Positions 32,330 through 42,582 of a stretch of DNA of 64,000 nt are shown here, one piece after another; within the stretch, counting starts at the first letter, position 1; every line of letters starts with the position of its first letter. This stretch comes from Choricystis sp. odSpoLacu1 (lineage: Eukaryota; Chlorophyta; Trebouxiophyceae). The notes under the pieces are model-generated. The model was not told the DNA's origin and searched no databases. It was given only the letters and a program-made list of their open reading frames with translations. Location of the stretch: the NCBI GenBank assembly GCA_958009055.1, contig OY253654.1, forward strand, positions 806,001 to 870,000, written 5' to 3'. A program made the position numbers and the translations under genes.

Positions 32330-34131
32330 TCAAAACAGCTCCGTCCACGCCTCCCCGTCCAGCCCGCTCCCCGCGGTCGCCCCACCAAACACCGCCGCCA
32401 ACAGTTCGCCCGCCACCTCCGGACGATATGAAGCAGTGGTGGCCAAGTCGGGCGCATAATTTTGTTCTAAAAGGCGTGGCGAAGGGTACGCGCCACCATT
32501 GTCTCCGCCCATCAGCACGCTCTCGTCCAGCATGACGTCCAGCCCGTACCAAGCGCCCGCTCGAGGCCAGGCGCCGATGGCGCCCCCACCCGCACACACG
32601 AGGGCGGCCGCCAGGGCAGCGATGGCGCGCTCTAGTGACTTCGCACACCACCCGCGCTCGGCCAGCGCGGCGTCGACGTCTGAACGGGCCAGCATGGTCT
32701 GTGCAGTGCGCCCGTCAGCCTCATCATAGCACGACACCGTCACCAGTGACCCCCGGGCCGCCACGGCGGAGGCATCGTGTTGTGATTCTGCTACCCGCGC
32801 GTGCCACCTTTTGTAAAGCGCGGCCGACGGCGGCGAAAACGAGCGCACCGCCACCAGCACGCGTAGATCAAACTTGCGCCCTTTGTATGTGGCGGGGTGG
32901 GTGATCATGGCTTGAGCAACGCGGTCGCCGCCTGCTGCACCCCGAAACGCGGCGAGGGTGGAGGGCAGCGACGTGGCAGCGATGCCGACGCCGCGGGCAG
33001 CAGTCGCAGGTTTTACCACCCAGGCGCCACCGCTGTGATCACTTGCAGCGGCCAGCGCCCAGTGGGCTTCTGACGCCAGGTCGAACGCGGGCGGGAAGAA
33101 GGGGGGGTGGACGCCGTCGGGGGAGGGGCCAAAGAGCGTTTCGAGGTGAGCGCGCTTGGCCGCGGTCGCGCGCGCCCACAAGCTGCGCAGAGTGGCGGGC
33201 AACAGGTCTCTTTTTGGATCAACGCCATTTCATACGGAAACTGGTTGACGCGCTGGCTGGACGCGGCATCGTGGCGCATCGGGCGGGGCGACACAACAAT
33301 CTTCGCGGCCGCGCGGTCGGTCGTGCGAGTGAAGAGGCTGGAGCCACTGTGTGCGTCCAGCCAGGCGTCGACAACAGGGTAGTCGGTCCACACTGTGATG
33401 CTCGAGGTCGGCAGCGGTGACGGTGGTGGTGTGGTGTCGTCGCGCGGGGGCGCGTGGTCGGCTGCTGCTCCCGGCAGCGGTTGAGCGACGGCAGCCGCGA
33501 CGGCCTCCGCCAGCTCGGCTCGCTCCCCTGCATCCACCCACCTGTCGACCGGAAACCGGGCCAATACGGTGGCCCCGCGCTGCACGGAGCGTGGTCCAGA
33601 GGGTGCCCAGTCCACTGTCACCTCTTCCCCTGCGTCCACGGCACGCAGCGTGAAGACGCACACAGACGACGGGGTGGGCGTGCCGTCGAGCGACACAGCG
33701 ACGGCAGCTGCTGCCGCCGCGTCAGAGTGGCGGGCGGCGGCCAGGGCTGCGGGCGGCACACACCAGGCTGCATCGGGGCGGACGGTCGATCCAGCCAGGC
33801 CGGCGGGCAGGGCGACCGTCCAGAGGGCGGCGACGACGGCGTCCGAGTCGTCAGGGGACGGTGGCCGCGTCGTGTTTTCATTATCGACGCCCAACGCCGC
33901 CGCCACGCGACCCCGCAGCTCTGCATCCCGCGTCACCGCGCCCACCAATGTCTCCCGCGTGCCCACCGCCACCGCGGGGGCCAGGTAGGCGGTGTGCGGG
34001 GGCAGGGGGCGGGTGGCGAGCACGCGGCGGGTGGCGTCGGCGCCTTCCAACCACGACCGCGTCCGCCAGTGGGGACGCGGCGGCCGCGGCTGCTGGCAGC
34101 CAAGTCGGTGGGAAGGGGTGGATGTGGCCAT
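32330..34131 (-). CDS. TTLL12: TTLL12-like protein (SET-like domain + tubulin-tyrosine-ligase-like domain)
   Basis: About 600 aa, no intron. The N-terminal third (start MATSTPSHRL) contains a SET-like stretch: HTAYLAPAVAVGTRETL ... CVFTLRAVDAGEEVTVDW. The C-terminal half is the TTL ATP-grasp domain: WVVKPATAARGVGIAATSLP (family 'W.lKP....G.GI'), AQAMITHPATYKGRKFDLRV (family 'Q.YI..P.L..g.KFDlR.'), and WYGLDVMLDES...LEQNYAPD (family 'fG.D.m.D......LlEvN..P'). The SET-like plus TTL order is that of TTLL12. One frame break sits at a T5/A5 run (33212-33216); one extra A on the coding strand would join EMALIQK to DLLPATLRSLW. N in the usual 'EVN' is retained as EQNYAPD. Enzyme activity of TTLL12 proteins is uncertain in general. 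Divergent from the PDK gene. Confidence 0.8.
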
Positions 34132-34441
34132 AGTGCTCGACAGGCGGCGATGCGGGCAGCCGCCAGGGCAGAAAGCCGAGGGGGGTTGGGTGTGGAAAGG
34201 CTCTCGCAAATCGACGGAGTCAAAAAAGCTTCACAAACGGAAGCCTGTCATTTTGAGCGCCCCCTCCCCTCCCTACCGCGCCTCCCCGCCACAGCTGGGC
34301 CCCCGCGTCGACCTTCGACACCGGCGGCACAGCGTCCGGCGCGGGCTCTCGGCCCCCGGCGTCCCCCCGCGCCGCGCGGGGGACCAAAAACAGAGGGCGG
34401 AGCGCTGAGTTGGGCGCCCCCTCCCGCAAACACAACGCAAA
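34132..34441. promoter_or_regulatory. shared promoter region of TTLL12-like and PDK genes
   Basis: About 310 bp between two divergent starts (34131 minus, 34442 plus). No TATA box, repeat or RNA gene recognised; it must carry both 5' UTRs and promoters. Confidence 0.35.
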
Positions 34442-35972
34442 ATGGCGGCCGGCCGGGCCGCCACCTCCGTCCTGCGCTCCCTCGTGTCCCCAGCCGCCGC
34501 CCTGGCGGCCAGCACGAAGGCGGTGCGGTTGGTGGACGCGGTGCCCAAGGCCGTGGTCGACGACATCTTCGCGTGCGCGCTGCGCAAGCAGACGGGGGTG
34601 TCGCTCAAGTACATGCTGGACTTTGGGGCGAGGCCGATTGAGCGCCAGGTGGGTGGTGGGAATGGTGGGGAGGGGAGCGCGAGGCGCGAGCGAGGGAGAG
34701 AGGGGGAACGAACGACGACGACGCGCTCCGACCGACCTCTCCCACCCCACCCACACACACCACAGCTCCTGCTCTCCGCCCAGTTCCTGCACAACGAGCT
34801 GCCCGTGCGCCTGGCCCACCGCGTGGCTGAGCTGGAGAACCTGCCGTATGGTTTGTCCGCCAAAGCGCACGTGTTAAAGGTGTGAGGGAGGGAGGTGGTG
34901 GAAAACGAAAAAAACGCGGCCGCGGTGACCCCCATCTAAACCTCCACACACACCTCTCTTCCTCCCTCCCCTAGGTCCGCGACTGGTATGTCGAGTCTTT
35001 CACCGAGCTGCGCTCCTTCCCCCCCGTCCAGGACGCGGCCGACGAACAAAAGTTCACCGACCTGCTGCGCTCCATCTACGCGCGCCACGCCAACGCGGTG
35101 CCCGTCATGGCCATGGGGGTGGCTGAACTGAAAGCAGAGCTGGCGGCTGCCACGGCGGCGACGGGGAGGCGGATGACCGGGTTTGGGAGTTCTGGCTCAT
35201 CAATCGATGACCTTCCCGAAATCCACCAGTTTCTGGACGGTTTCTACCTGTCCCGCATCGGCATCCGCATCCTCATCGGTCAACACATCGCGCTGCACGA
35301 GCCGCCGCGGCCTGACTACATCGGCTTAGTCTGCACCCGGTGTTCCCCCGTGCAAGTCGCACGAGACGCGATTGACGACGCGCGCGCGATGTGTGCCCGC
35401 GAGTACGGGTCCGCCCCGGCAGTCGACGTGTACGGCGACCCCGGGTTCACGTTTGCCTACGTCCCCAGCCACCTGCACCACATGCTGTTTGAGTTGGTCA
35501 AAAACTCGCTGCGTGCCGTCACCGATCGTTTTGAGGAAGCAGACGCCGACCCCCCCCCCGTCCGCCTGGTCGTCGCAGAAGGCGATGAAGACGTCACCCT
35601 GAAAGTGTCGGATGAAGGTGGCGGCATTCCGCGGTCGGGCCTGCCTCGGATTTGGACCTACTTGTACTCCACCGCGCGCTCCCCCCTCTCCGACATGGCC
35701 GCCGACGGCGACGGCGGCGACGGCCCCGCCGTGTTGGCGGGGTACGGGTACGGACTGCCCATTTCGCGGCTGTATGCGCGCTATTTTGGGGGAGACTTGC
35801 AAGTGGGTGAAGGGTGGGAAGGGGTGGTGGTGGGCAAGGGGCCTCCCTCTTTCTCTCTCGCACACCCACCCACCCACCCACATCCCACCAGATCATCTCC
35901 ATGGAGAACTATGGCACTGACGCTTACCTGCACCTCAACCGCCTGGGCAACGTGTCGGAGCCGCTGCCGTGA
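34442..35972 (+). CDS. PDK: mitochondrial pyruvate dehydrogenase kinase (BCKDH/PDK family)
   Basis: Four exons: 34442-34648, 34766-34879, 34975-35802 and 35892-35972, 409 aa in one frame. The protein inactivates the pyruvate dehydrogenase complex by serine phosphorylation of E1-alpha and belongs to the GHKL ATPase fold despite protein-serine activity. It shows an N-terminal four-helix region (KQTGVSLKYMLDFGARPIER; QFLHNELPVRLAHRVAELEN), the conserved FYLSRIGIRILIGQHIALHE, then the ATP-binding N-box LHHMLFELVKNSLRAV, G1 SDEGGGIPRSGLP and G2 GYGYGLPISRLYARYFGGDL, ending ENYGTDAYLHLNRLG. The Ala/Arg-rich first 30 residues fit a mitochondrial leader. Closely related branched-chain ketoacid dehydrogenase kinase cannot be strictly excluded, but the overall match is PDK. 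Confidence 0.93.
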
Positions 35973-36300
35973 ACGGAGGAGAGTTTTTTTTTTTGTTCTG
36001 TTTTCCTTTTCGCGTCTTTTTTTTTCCCTTTCGCAAAATTGTTTCTTTTTCCTCATTTCTTCGTCTCTAGGCACCCCCCCTTGTTTTCCTGTGTGTCTGT
36101 GTGCCGGGGTGTTGTGTGGCGGTGTGTGTGGGGTGGACTGTGTCGGGCGGGCCGCCTGCAAAAGTGATTTTCTTTTTTGCCACACCGTTTCTCAACTCTC
36201 GTTTCCCTCACTTTTCACACCTTTCTCTCCCTTCTCTGGCCCAGCCCACGCGCATGGACCTGGCCCGCCCCCTCCCCCCACCCCCCCCCCTCACCCCACC
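35973..36300. other. intergenic region PDK-PPase
   Basis: About 330 bp, T-rich in its first half (T8-T10 tracts, likely PDK 3' UTR) and CT-rich before the PPase start. An upstream ATG (36254) is out of frame with the PPase and is not proposed as a start. No RNA gene or repeat recognised. Confidence 0.35.
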
Positions 36301-39300
36301 ATGGACCCCATGCCCATTATGTCGGCGGCCTTCGCCAACGCCTTTGCCCCGATCGTGGCCCTCATGGCTATCGCCTTTGGCGCGTTCCTGGCGTGGCGCG
36401 TCGCCCAGGTGCGCGTCCGCGGCCGCGGCGGCGACGCGGGGCGCGAGTACCTGCTGGATGAGGCGGCGCAGGGCGAGGACGAGGTGAGTTTGGAGAGGAG
36501 GGTGGAAATTCGCGGGCACCCCGCGCGCGGCACCTGTGTTGGCCGGCTGCCCCGTCCGCGGCGGCAACTGCTGGCACGGGTCTGGCGTGCGTGCACAAAA
36601 GGGGGACACGGGAGACGGCGCGGGAGCGCGCACCGGACACGCGTGGCGGCGAAGGGGTGCCATGCCACGTCGTCGACCCTGTCGCACGCGGGCCGTGCGA
36701 TCCGACGCTCCCCGCGGCCCCTCAACCCCGCTCCCTACCTCCCCCACCGCCCGCGACGCACGCACGGGGCCATTCCGCGTCGTCTTGAGCGGCGTGGGGG
36801 GCGGGGTGCAGGGGCTGCGGGGCGTGGCGCGGGGGTCGCGAGGAGACGACGCGGCCGCATCCCATTCTGCCGCTTTGCCCAAAAGGCGGCCTCCCGCCTT
36901 TCCTCTGCTTCCCGCTCTCCCTCACTCCCCGCTCGAGCGCGACACACATGTGGCAACGCGCTGCCACGTGCCGAGGGAGCGGGGAGGGCGGTATTGGGGG
37001 TGGAGTGACGGCACGTGGAGCGGGGCTAGCGCGGGAGAGAGGGTGACGAATGGGGAGCCGGCCTGCTGCGCCACTGCCGCCCCCCGCCACTCCGCCCCTT
37101 TGCCCCCCCCATCACGCCCGGGCGCCCCGGGAGCGTGGAGTGGGGGGGGCAGGGGCGGCCAGGGACGCGCTGGCGCGTGGAATGGAGCGGCTGCTGGGCA
37201 GAGGCCGCTGACGCACGCCCCCTCGCTTGCCGCCTCGGAAACGCGCCTTCCCCCTCACCCTTCCCCCTCCCTCCCCCCAGGTCGTCCAAAAAGCGGCCGA
37301 CCTCATGGACGCCATCTCCGAGGGCGCCACCTCGTTCCTGGGGACCGAGTACAAGTACATGGGCGTGTTCATGGTGAGTGCAAAGGGAGGGGCGAGGGTG
37401 TGTGGTGTGGCTGTGTGCGCGCGCGCGCGTGTGGGCCCACCCCCACGCCCACCCCCACCCCCACGCCACTCACCACGCAGGCCATCTTCTCCGTCTTCAT
37501 CTTTGTCCTGCTCGGCTCCGAGGACGGCTTCTCCACCACGTGGCACGTGGACAAGGCGACCGGCGTCGCGCGCGCGCCAGCCCTCTACAACGGCGCGTTC
37601 TCCACCCTGGCCTTCATTGTCGGCGCCTGCACGTCCATCGTGTCCGGCTTCATCGGCATGAAGATCGCCACCTTTGCCAACGCGCGCACCGCCCTGGAGG
37701 CGCGCAAGGGCATCGCCCCCGCGTTCATGACGGCCTTCCGCTCGGGCGCCGTCATGGGGTTCGTCCTGGCCGGCCTCGGCCTCCTCGTGCTCACCATCCT
37801 CATCGCCATCCTGCGCCACGTGTACGGGGACGACTGGGTGGGCCTGTACGAAGCCACCACGGGCTACGGGCTGGGTGGGTCGTCGATCGCGCTGTTTGGC
37901 CGCGTCGGCGGTGGCATCTACACCAAAGCCGCTGACGTGGGGGCCGACCTGGTGGGCAAGGTGGAGAAGGACATCCCGGAGGACGACCCTCGGTGCGTGG
38001 TGTGGGGGGAGGGGGGATGGGGAGAGAGCGCGCGTGGTCATGGTGTTCATCATCCATTTTTTTTTTCTTTCTTTCTCAACTCTCAACTCTCGACCCCCCC
38101 GCTTCCCTCCCCCCCACCCCCCCCCACCTTTCTCCCTCGCAGCAACCCCGCCGTCATCGCCGACAACGTGGGCGACAACGTGGGCGACATCGCGGGCATG
38201 GGGGCCGACCTGTTCGGCTCGTTTGCCGAGTCCACGTGCGCCGCCCTGGTCCTCTCCTCCGTCTCCTCCCTGGGCGTCGACCACATCGGGGCCGCCATGT
38301 CCTTCCCCCTGCTCATCTCCGCCGTCGGCATGCTGGTGTGCCTGGCGACCACGTTCCTGGCCACCGACATCCGCCCCGCGCGCGTCGTGTCGGAGATCGA
38401 GTCCACGCTCAAGCAACAGCTGGTGGTGTCCACGACGCTCGCGACCCCCGCTGTCGCCGTCCTGGCCCTGCTCGCCCTGCCGTCCGAGTTCACCGGCATC
38501 TTTGCCAACGACCCGACACGCGTCGTCAAAAACTGGCACCTCTTCATCTGCATCGCCACCGGGCTGTGGGGCGGCCTCGCCATCGGCATCTCCACGGAGT
38601 ACTACACCTCCAACCGGTACAGCCCGGTGCAGGACGTCGCCGACGCGTGCCGCACGGGCGCGGCGACTGACATCATTTTCGGTCTCGCCCTCGGCTACCA
38701 GTCCACCATCCTCCCCTGCCTCTGCATCGCCCTCGCCATCTACGTCTCCTTCTCCCTGGCCTCCATGTACGGCATCGCGTGCGCGGCGCTGGGCATGCTG
38801 ACGACGCTGGCCACGGGGCTGGCCATCGACGCGTACGGCCCCATCTCCGACAACGCGGGCGGCATCGCCGAGATGGCGGCCATGGGGGACGACATCCGGG
38901 AGCGCACCGACGCCCTGGACGCTGCTGGCAACACAACGGCCGCCATCGGCAAAGGGTTTGCCATCGGGTCGGCTGCCCTCGTGTCCCTGGCCCTCTTTGG
39001 CGCCTACGTCACGCGCGCCGGCATCTCCACCGCCAACTCCTCCATCCTCGACCCCTCCATCTTTGCGGGGCTGCTCGTGGGCGCCATGCTGCCCTACTGG
39101 TTCTCCGCCATGACCATGAAGTCGGTGGGCAAGGCGGCGCTGGCCATGGTCGAGGAGGTGCGGCGCCAGTTCAACACCATTCCCGGCCTGATGGAGGGCA
39201 CCGCCCGACCCGACTACCGCACGTGCGTCGAGATCTCGACGGCTGCCTCCCTGTCCGAGATGATTCCGCCGGGGGCGCTGGTCATGCTGACGCCCGTGGT

Positions 39301-39646
39301 GGTGGGGACGCTGTTTGGCACGCGCACCCTGGCGGGCGTGCTCGCGGGCGCCCTCGTCTCGGGCGTCCAGATGGCCGTCTCCATGTCCAACACGGGCGGC
39401 GCCTGGGACAACGCCAAGAAGTACGTGGAGGCGGGCGCGTCCGAGCACGCGGCGTCGCTGGGGGGCAAGGGGTCGGACGCGCACAAAGCCGCCGTCATCG
39501 GCGACACGGTCGGCGACCCGCTCAAAGACACGTCCGGGCCGTCCATCAACATCCTCATCAAGCTCATGGCGGTGGAGTCGCTCGTGTTTGCGCCCTTCTT
39601 CAAGGCGCACACGCCGGACGGCATCCTGGGGGGGCTGTTCAGCTGA
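36301..39646 (+). CDS. AVP1: H+-translocating inorganic pyrophosphatase, K+-dependent (type I)
   Basis: Four exons: 36301-36483, 37281-37373, 37481-37992 and 38143-39646, 763 aa, as in plant vacuolar PPases. It couples PPi hydrolysis to proton pumping into vacuole or acidocalcisome. Catalytic signatures: [20 protein letters not shown] followed by [20 protein letters not shown], then [18 protein letters not shown], and the C-terminal [34 protein letters not shown]. The segment [20 protein letters not shown] has Ala in the position that is Lys in K+-independent enzymes, which predicts K+ stimulation. About 15-16 hydrophobic helices. The first intron is 797 bp, much longer than any other in this window. 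No frame breaks. Confidence 0.97.
36484..37280 (+). other. long first intron of the H+-PPase gene
   Basis: 797 bp with GTGAGT donor and CCCCCCAG acceptor, versus about 80-400 bp for the other introns in the window. G/C-rich, purine/pyrimidine patchy (GGGGGGCAGGGG near 37140), without an ORF of credible composition, repeat or RNA gene that I could identify. Possibly an intronic enhancer or leader element, but no motif supports it. Confidence 0.7.
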
Positions 39647-40196
39647 GGCGGGGGAACCGATGATGGTGGCTGCTGCGTTGTATGGTGCGCGCGTGTCGTT
39701 TCGTTTGGACGCGCGTGTCCCTTTGCACACACACCCCGCCCCCCCCTTCCCCCCCCCCCCCCCCTGAACCCAACGCACACAACAACAACAAAAAAGGCGC
39801 GGGCCTTTTTTTTTTAGTGCCTTTTTTTTCTCGTCCACCACGTCGGGGCTGGTGGTGCTGTGTCGACCGTTTTTCAACTCCCTTGGTTCCTTGATGATGC
39901 GTGCCCCCCCCCCCTTTTTTTTTTCCGACCCCATCACACCACCAAAAAACCATGGCTTTTTAACACCCGCTTCTGTCCCCCCCAACAGGCGTCCTGGAAA
40001 CAGTGTGTGCCACGCTTCCCGCGTCCCGCGGGGGGGCGGAGGGAGTGTGTAAAAAACCAACACAACGGAAGAGACACCCACAACAAAAAAAGAGAGCGAG
40101 GTGTTTTGCATTGGTGTGCGCAACGCCTCTTCCCGCGCCGTGTGTGCCTCTCTCACTTGCCATCACGCACGCACACACCTCTCCGCTCTCCAACAA
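39647..40196. other. intergenic region PPase to GET2-like
   Basis: About 550 bp with C10-C14, A- and T-rich homopolymers (39740-39960) and a short inverted pair (AAAAAGGCGCGGGCCTTTTT, 39789-39808) that could form a hairpin in the PPase 3' UTR. No coding frame or RNA gene recognised. Confidence 0.35.
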
Positions 40197-41021
40197 ATGT
40201 CCACCGCCGACGCCGCCCGCGAGGCGGCCGAGGCGCGCCGCCAGAAAGTGCTGGCGCGCGGCGCAGCGCGCCTCGCCTCGATTACGGTGGGCGGGCCGGA
40301 GGGAGGGACGGTGCCGCCTGCGGTCAGTGTGCTGGAGCCAGCAGCGGCGGCGGCGACGTCGGATGCCGCGCCACGGCCGCCGCCGCCGCAGCACACACAC
40401 ACGCACCCGCTGTCGACCGCGCGCGGCGCGGCGGGCGTGCTGCCCGACGCCCCGCTCCTGCCGCCCTCGCCACGAGGAGTGAGTGGACAGGCTGCGGCCA
40501 TGGCGACGACGACGGCGCCGCCGTCCACCGCGTCTGAGCTCGCGTCTGCTGCGCTTGCGGCGTCAGCGCCCGCCCGCCTGGCTGCAGCCGCCCTCCTGCC
40601 TTTCATCCTGCCCTGGTTGACCGCCACCGCGGCAGCCGGCGTCGGGGGCCCGCTGGCCACCATCCTGGCGGCGGTGCGCCCTGTCACTCTCGTCATCGCC
40701 GCACAACTCTGTCTCGCCGCCACCACCGCCGCCACCCTGGCCCGCCGTCCCGCCGCCGCTGCCGCCGCCCTGGATGCCGCCACGGCGGCATCCAGCGGCG
40801 GAGGCGCTGCCGCCTTGCGCAAGGTGGCCAGCGTGGCCGCACTCGCGGGCCCGGGCATAGCAGCCCGCCTGCGGTCCGCCGCCGCCGCCGCGGACGCGGT
40901 GGCTGCGGTGGGGGAGGCGGTGGCGGTGTATGTGGTGGCGGCCGCGGTGGAGGCGTGGTGGGTGACGCGGGGGGTGGAGAGGGTGGGGGGGGCACCGCCC
41001 GTCAAGCAGCACGGGTGGTGA
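40197..41021 (+). CDS. GET2/CAML-like ER membrane protein (tentative)
   Basis: 274 aa, single exon, start MSTADAAREAAEARRQKVLA. The N-terminal segment ARRQKVLARGAARLASITVG has the basic 'RR..kL..gg.RL..I.g' signature that binds the GET3 ATPase in GET2 and CAML receptors of the tail-anchored protein insertion pathway. A low-complexity, His/Pro/Ala-rich linker of about 90 residues follows, then three hydrophobic stretches: LAAAALLPFILPWLTATAAA, AAVRPVTLVIAAQLCLAATT and VAVYVVAAAVEAWWVTR. The topology (cytosolic N-terminus with a basic motif and three C-terminal helices) fits GET2/CAML. Sequence conservation in this family is low, so this is inference from architecture and one motif. The C-terminus ends GGAPPVKQHGW. 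Confidence 0.5.
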   Translation: MSTADAAREAAEARRQKVLARGAARLASITVGGPEGGTVPPAVSVLEPAAAAATSDAAPRPPPPQHTHTHPLSTARGAAGVLPDAPLLPPSPRGVSGQAAAMATTTAPPSTASELASAALAASAPARLAAAALLPFILPWLTATAAAGVGGPLATILAAVRPVTLVIAAQLCLAATTAATLARRPAAAAAALDAATAASSGGGAAALRKVASVAALAGPGIAARLRSAAAAADAVAAVGEAVAVYVVAAAVEAWWVTRGVERVGGAPPVKQHGW

Positions 41022-41224
41022 AGAAAAGAATAGTGTGATTGTGTGTGATCCGATGATTTGTGTCTCTGATTGAATATAAACAAAAGTGTGTGTGCCAGTG
41101 GGTGACACACGATTGCATTGCGAGGACAGAAGGGTGGAGGGCGCGGCGAGTTGAGAGGAAGAACAGACGGGGAAGAGACGAAAAAACCCTTCTTCCTCAC
41201 AAACACAAATTCCCCTGTCTCTCC

Positions 41225-42256
41225 ATGCTGCGCGCCGCAGCACGCTGCCACATCCCGTGCCGCTCAGTCACGCTGCACGTCGCCCCCATGCGCCTCGTCG
41301 TGGCCCCCAGCCCTCTCATCCTGGGCTCGCTGGCTCTGGCCACCCGCCTCAACCGGGGCGTCGTGGGCGGCGTGGTGGGAGGGTCCCCTCCGCGCTCCCC
41401 CGCGCGCGCTGGGTCGGCGTCGTCGGCGGGCGGCAAAGGCAGGCGCAGCCCGTCCAGCCCCGACAACCCCGTGACCTCCTCGGTCACGGGGTCCAAGAAG
41501 GGCGCCCCCCCCGACCGCCTGGAAGCGTGGACGAGCCCCATCAAGGCGACGCTGCACGCGGACGCTCTGGCTCTCGATTCCGGGCGCTTAGACATGCTCG
41601 TCTCCCGCAACTTCGCTGGTGGCGCCGGCGCCGCCCACCTTGTCATGTATGGTACCGTGTCCATGGCGGCGCGGGCGGCGGGGGAGGGGAGGGTGAGGGC
41701 GCGGCGGTCGTCATCGTCGGGGCTCGGTTCGCGGCGGGCGTCGGGCACAGGGGACGCCGCCCTGCCCTCCCCCTCCTCCCCACCCCCCCCGGGCGACGGC
41801 CTGGCCATGACGCTGGCCGTGATGTCGGACTCGATGGGGCTGCCTGGCGATCCGGAGACTGGCGACCCTGTCCCTGCTCTCCGCATCCCTGTCCGAGGCT
41901 CGGCCGACGCCCCCCGCGTCGGGTGGGCGGCCGCCACCGCGGATACGCTGGCCCTGATGCCCGAAGTCGTGGCCCGCGCCCCCGGCCTGGGGGGCCTCGC
42001 GCGCTGGCTGTCTGTTCGGCGCGCCGCGCGCGACTCGCGCCGCCCGCCCCTGCCCCCGCCCGCGGGCGTGCTGCCGTGGGCGGCCCGCCTGCAGAGGGCG
42101 GGTGGGTCCAGGCGCGATGAGGATGCGGGGGCGGCCAAAGGGCCTGCGCTGGTGGGGAAGCTGGTGCGGGCTGCAGGCGGCAAAAACAGCGCGCTGTCGC
42201 GGCGCGTATCTGGGGGCAGCCTTGGCAAGGTGTTTGTGCGGGCGCCAAGCAAGTGA
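41225..42256 (+). CDS. hypothetical protein, possible organelle leader
   Basis: 343 aa, single exon, start MLRAAARCHIPCRSVTLHVA in an ATG context preceded by a TCTCTCC tract. The leader is basic and lacks acids, suggesting a mitochondrial or plastid presequence, and is followed by a weakly hydrophobic stretch (VVAPSPLILGSLALATRLNRG). The rest is Ser/Pro/Gly/Arg-rich: two low-complexity blocks (residues about 45-95 and 150-190) separate patches such as SPIKATLHADALALDSGRLD and GWAAATADTLALMPEVVARA, and the end is basic (NSALSRRVSGGSLGKVFVRA). No domain recognised. No frame break despite C-rich tracts. Confidence 0.5.
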   Translation: MLRAAARCHIPCRSVTLHVAPMRLVVAPSPLILGSLALATRLNRGVVGGVVGGSPPRSPARAGSASSAGGKGRRSPSSPDNPVTSSVTGSKKGAPPDRLEAWTSPIKATLHADALALDSGRLDMLVSRNFAGGAGAAHLVMYGTVSMAARAAGEGRVRARRSSSSGLGSRRASGTGDAALPSPSSPPPPGDGLAMTLAVMSDSMGLPGDPETGDPVPALRIPVRGSADAPRVGWAAATADTLALMPEVVARAPGLGGLARWLSVRRAARDSRRPPLPPPAGVLPWAARLQRAGGSRRDEDAGAAKGPALVGKLVRAAGGKNSALSRRVSGGSLGKVFVRAPSK

Positions 42257-42582
42257 GGTGTGTGTGTGTGTGGCCGCTGTGCCTGTGGCCTACCTCTTTG
42301 CCTCTGCCCTTCCCCTGCCTATGTTGCTGGGTTGAGTGACGGGGGGGGGGGAACACGCCCGGCCGGCTATTAAGAAAAACGTTTTTTTTTTTTCAGATCG
42401 ACTGGTTTTCTTTTCCTCCTATTCTTTTTCTTCGCCCCCACTCTACGTATGTGCTCTTTCCTCTTCTGATGTTCATTCCTTCTTTGTATGCTAGTCTTTC
42501 TTTTCGCTTTGTGTTTTTTGTGTGTGATTTTGGAAAAACAAAAAAAATCTACACGCCTCTCCCTCTCTTTCCCTCTCTCCCT
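42257..42582. other. intergenic region between converging genes
   Basis: About 325 bp, T-rich (T9-T10 tracts around 42380-42420 and TTCTTTTT patches). It holds the 3' ends of the hypothetical gene (+) and the LSD1-like gene (-). No RNA gene or repeat recognised. Confidence 0.35.

Noticed and set aside
36254..36300. ATG upstream of the H+-PPase start
   Set aside because: It is out of frame with the PPase and gives only Pro-rich sequence; the ATG at 36301 gives the expected N-terminus.
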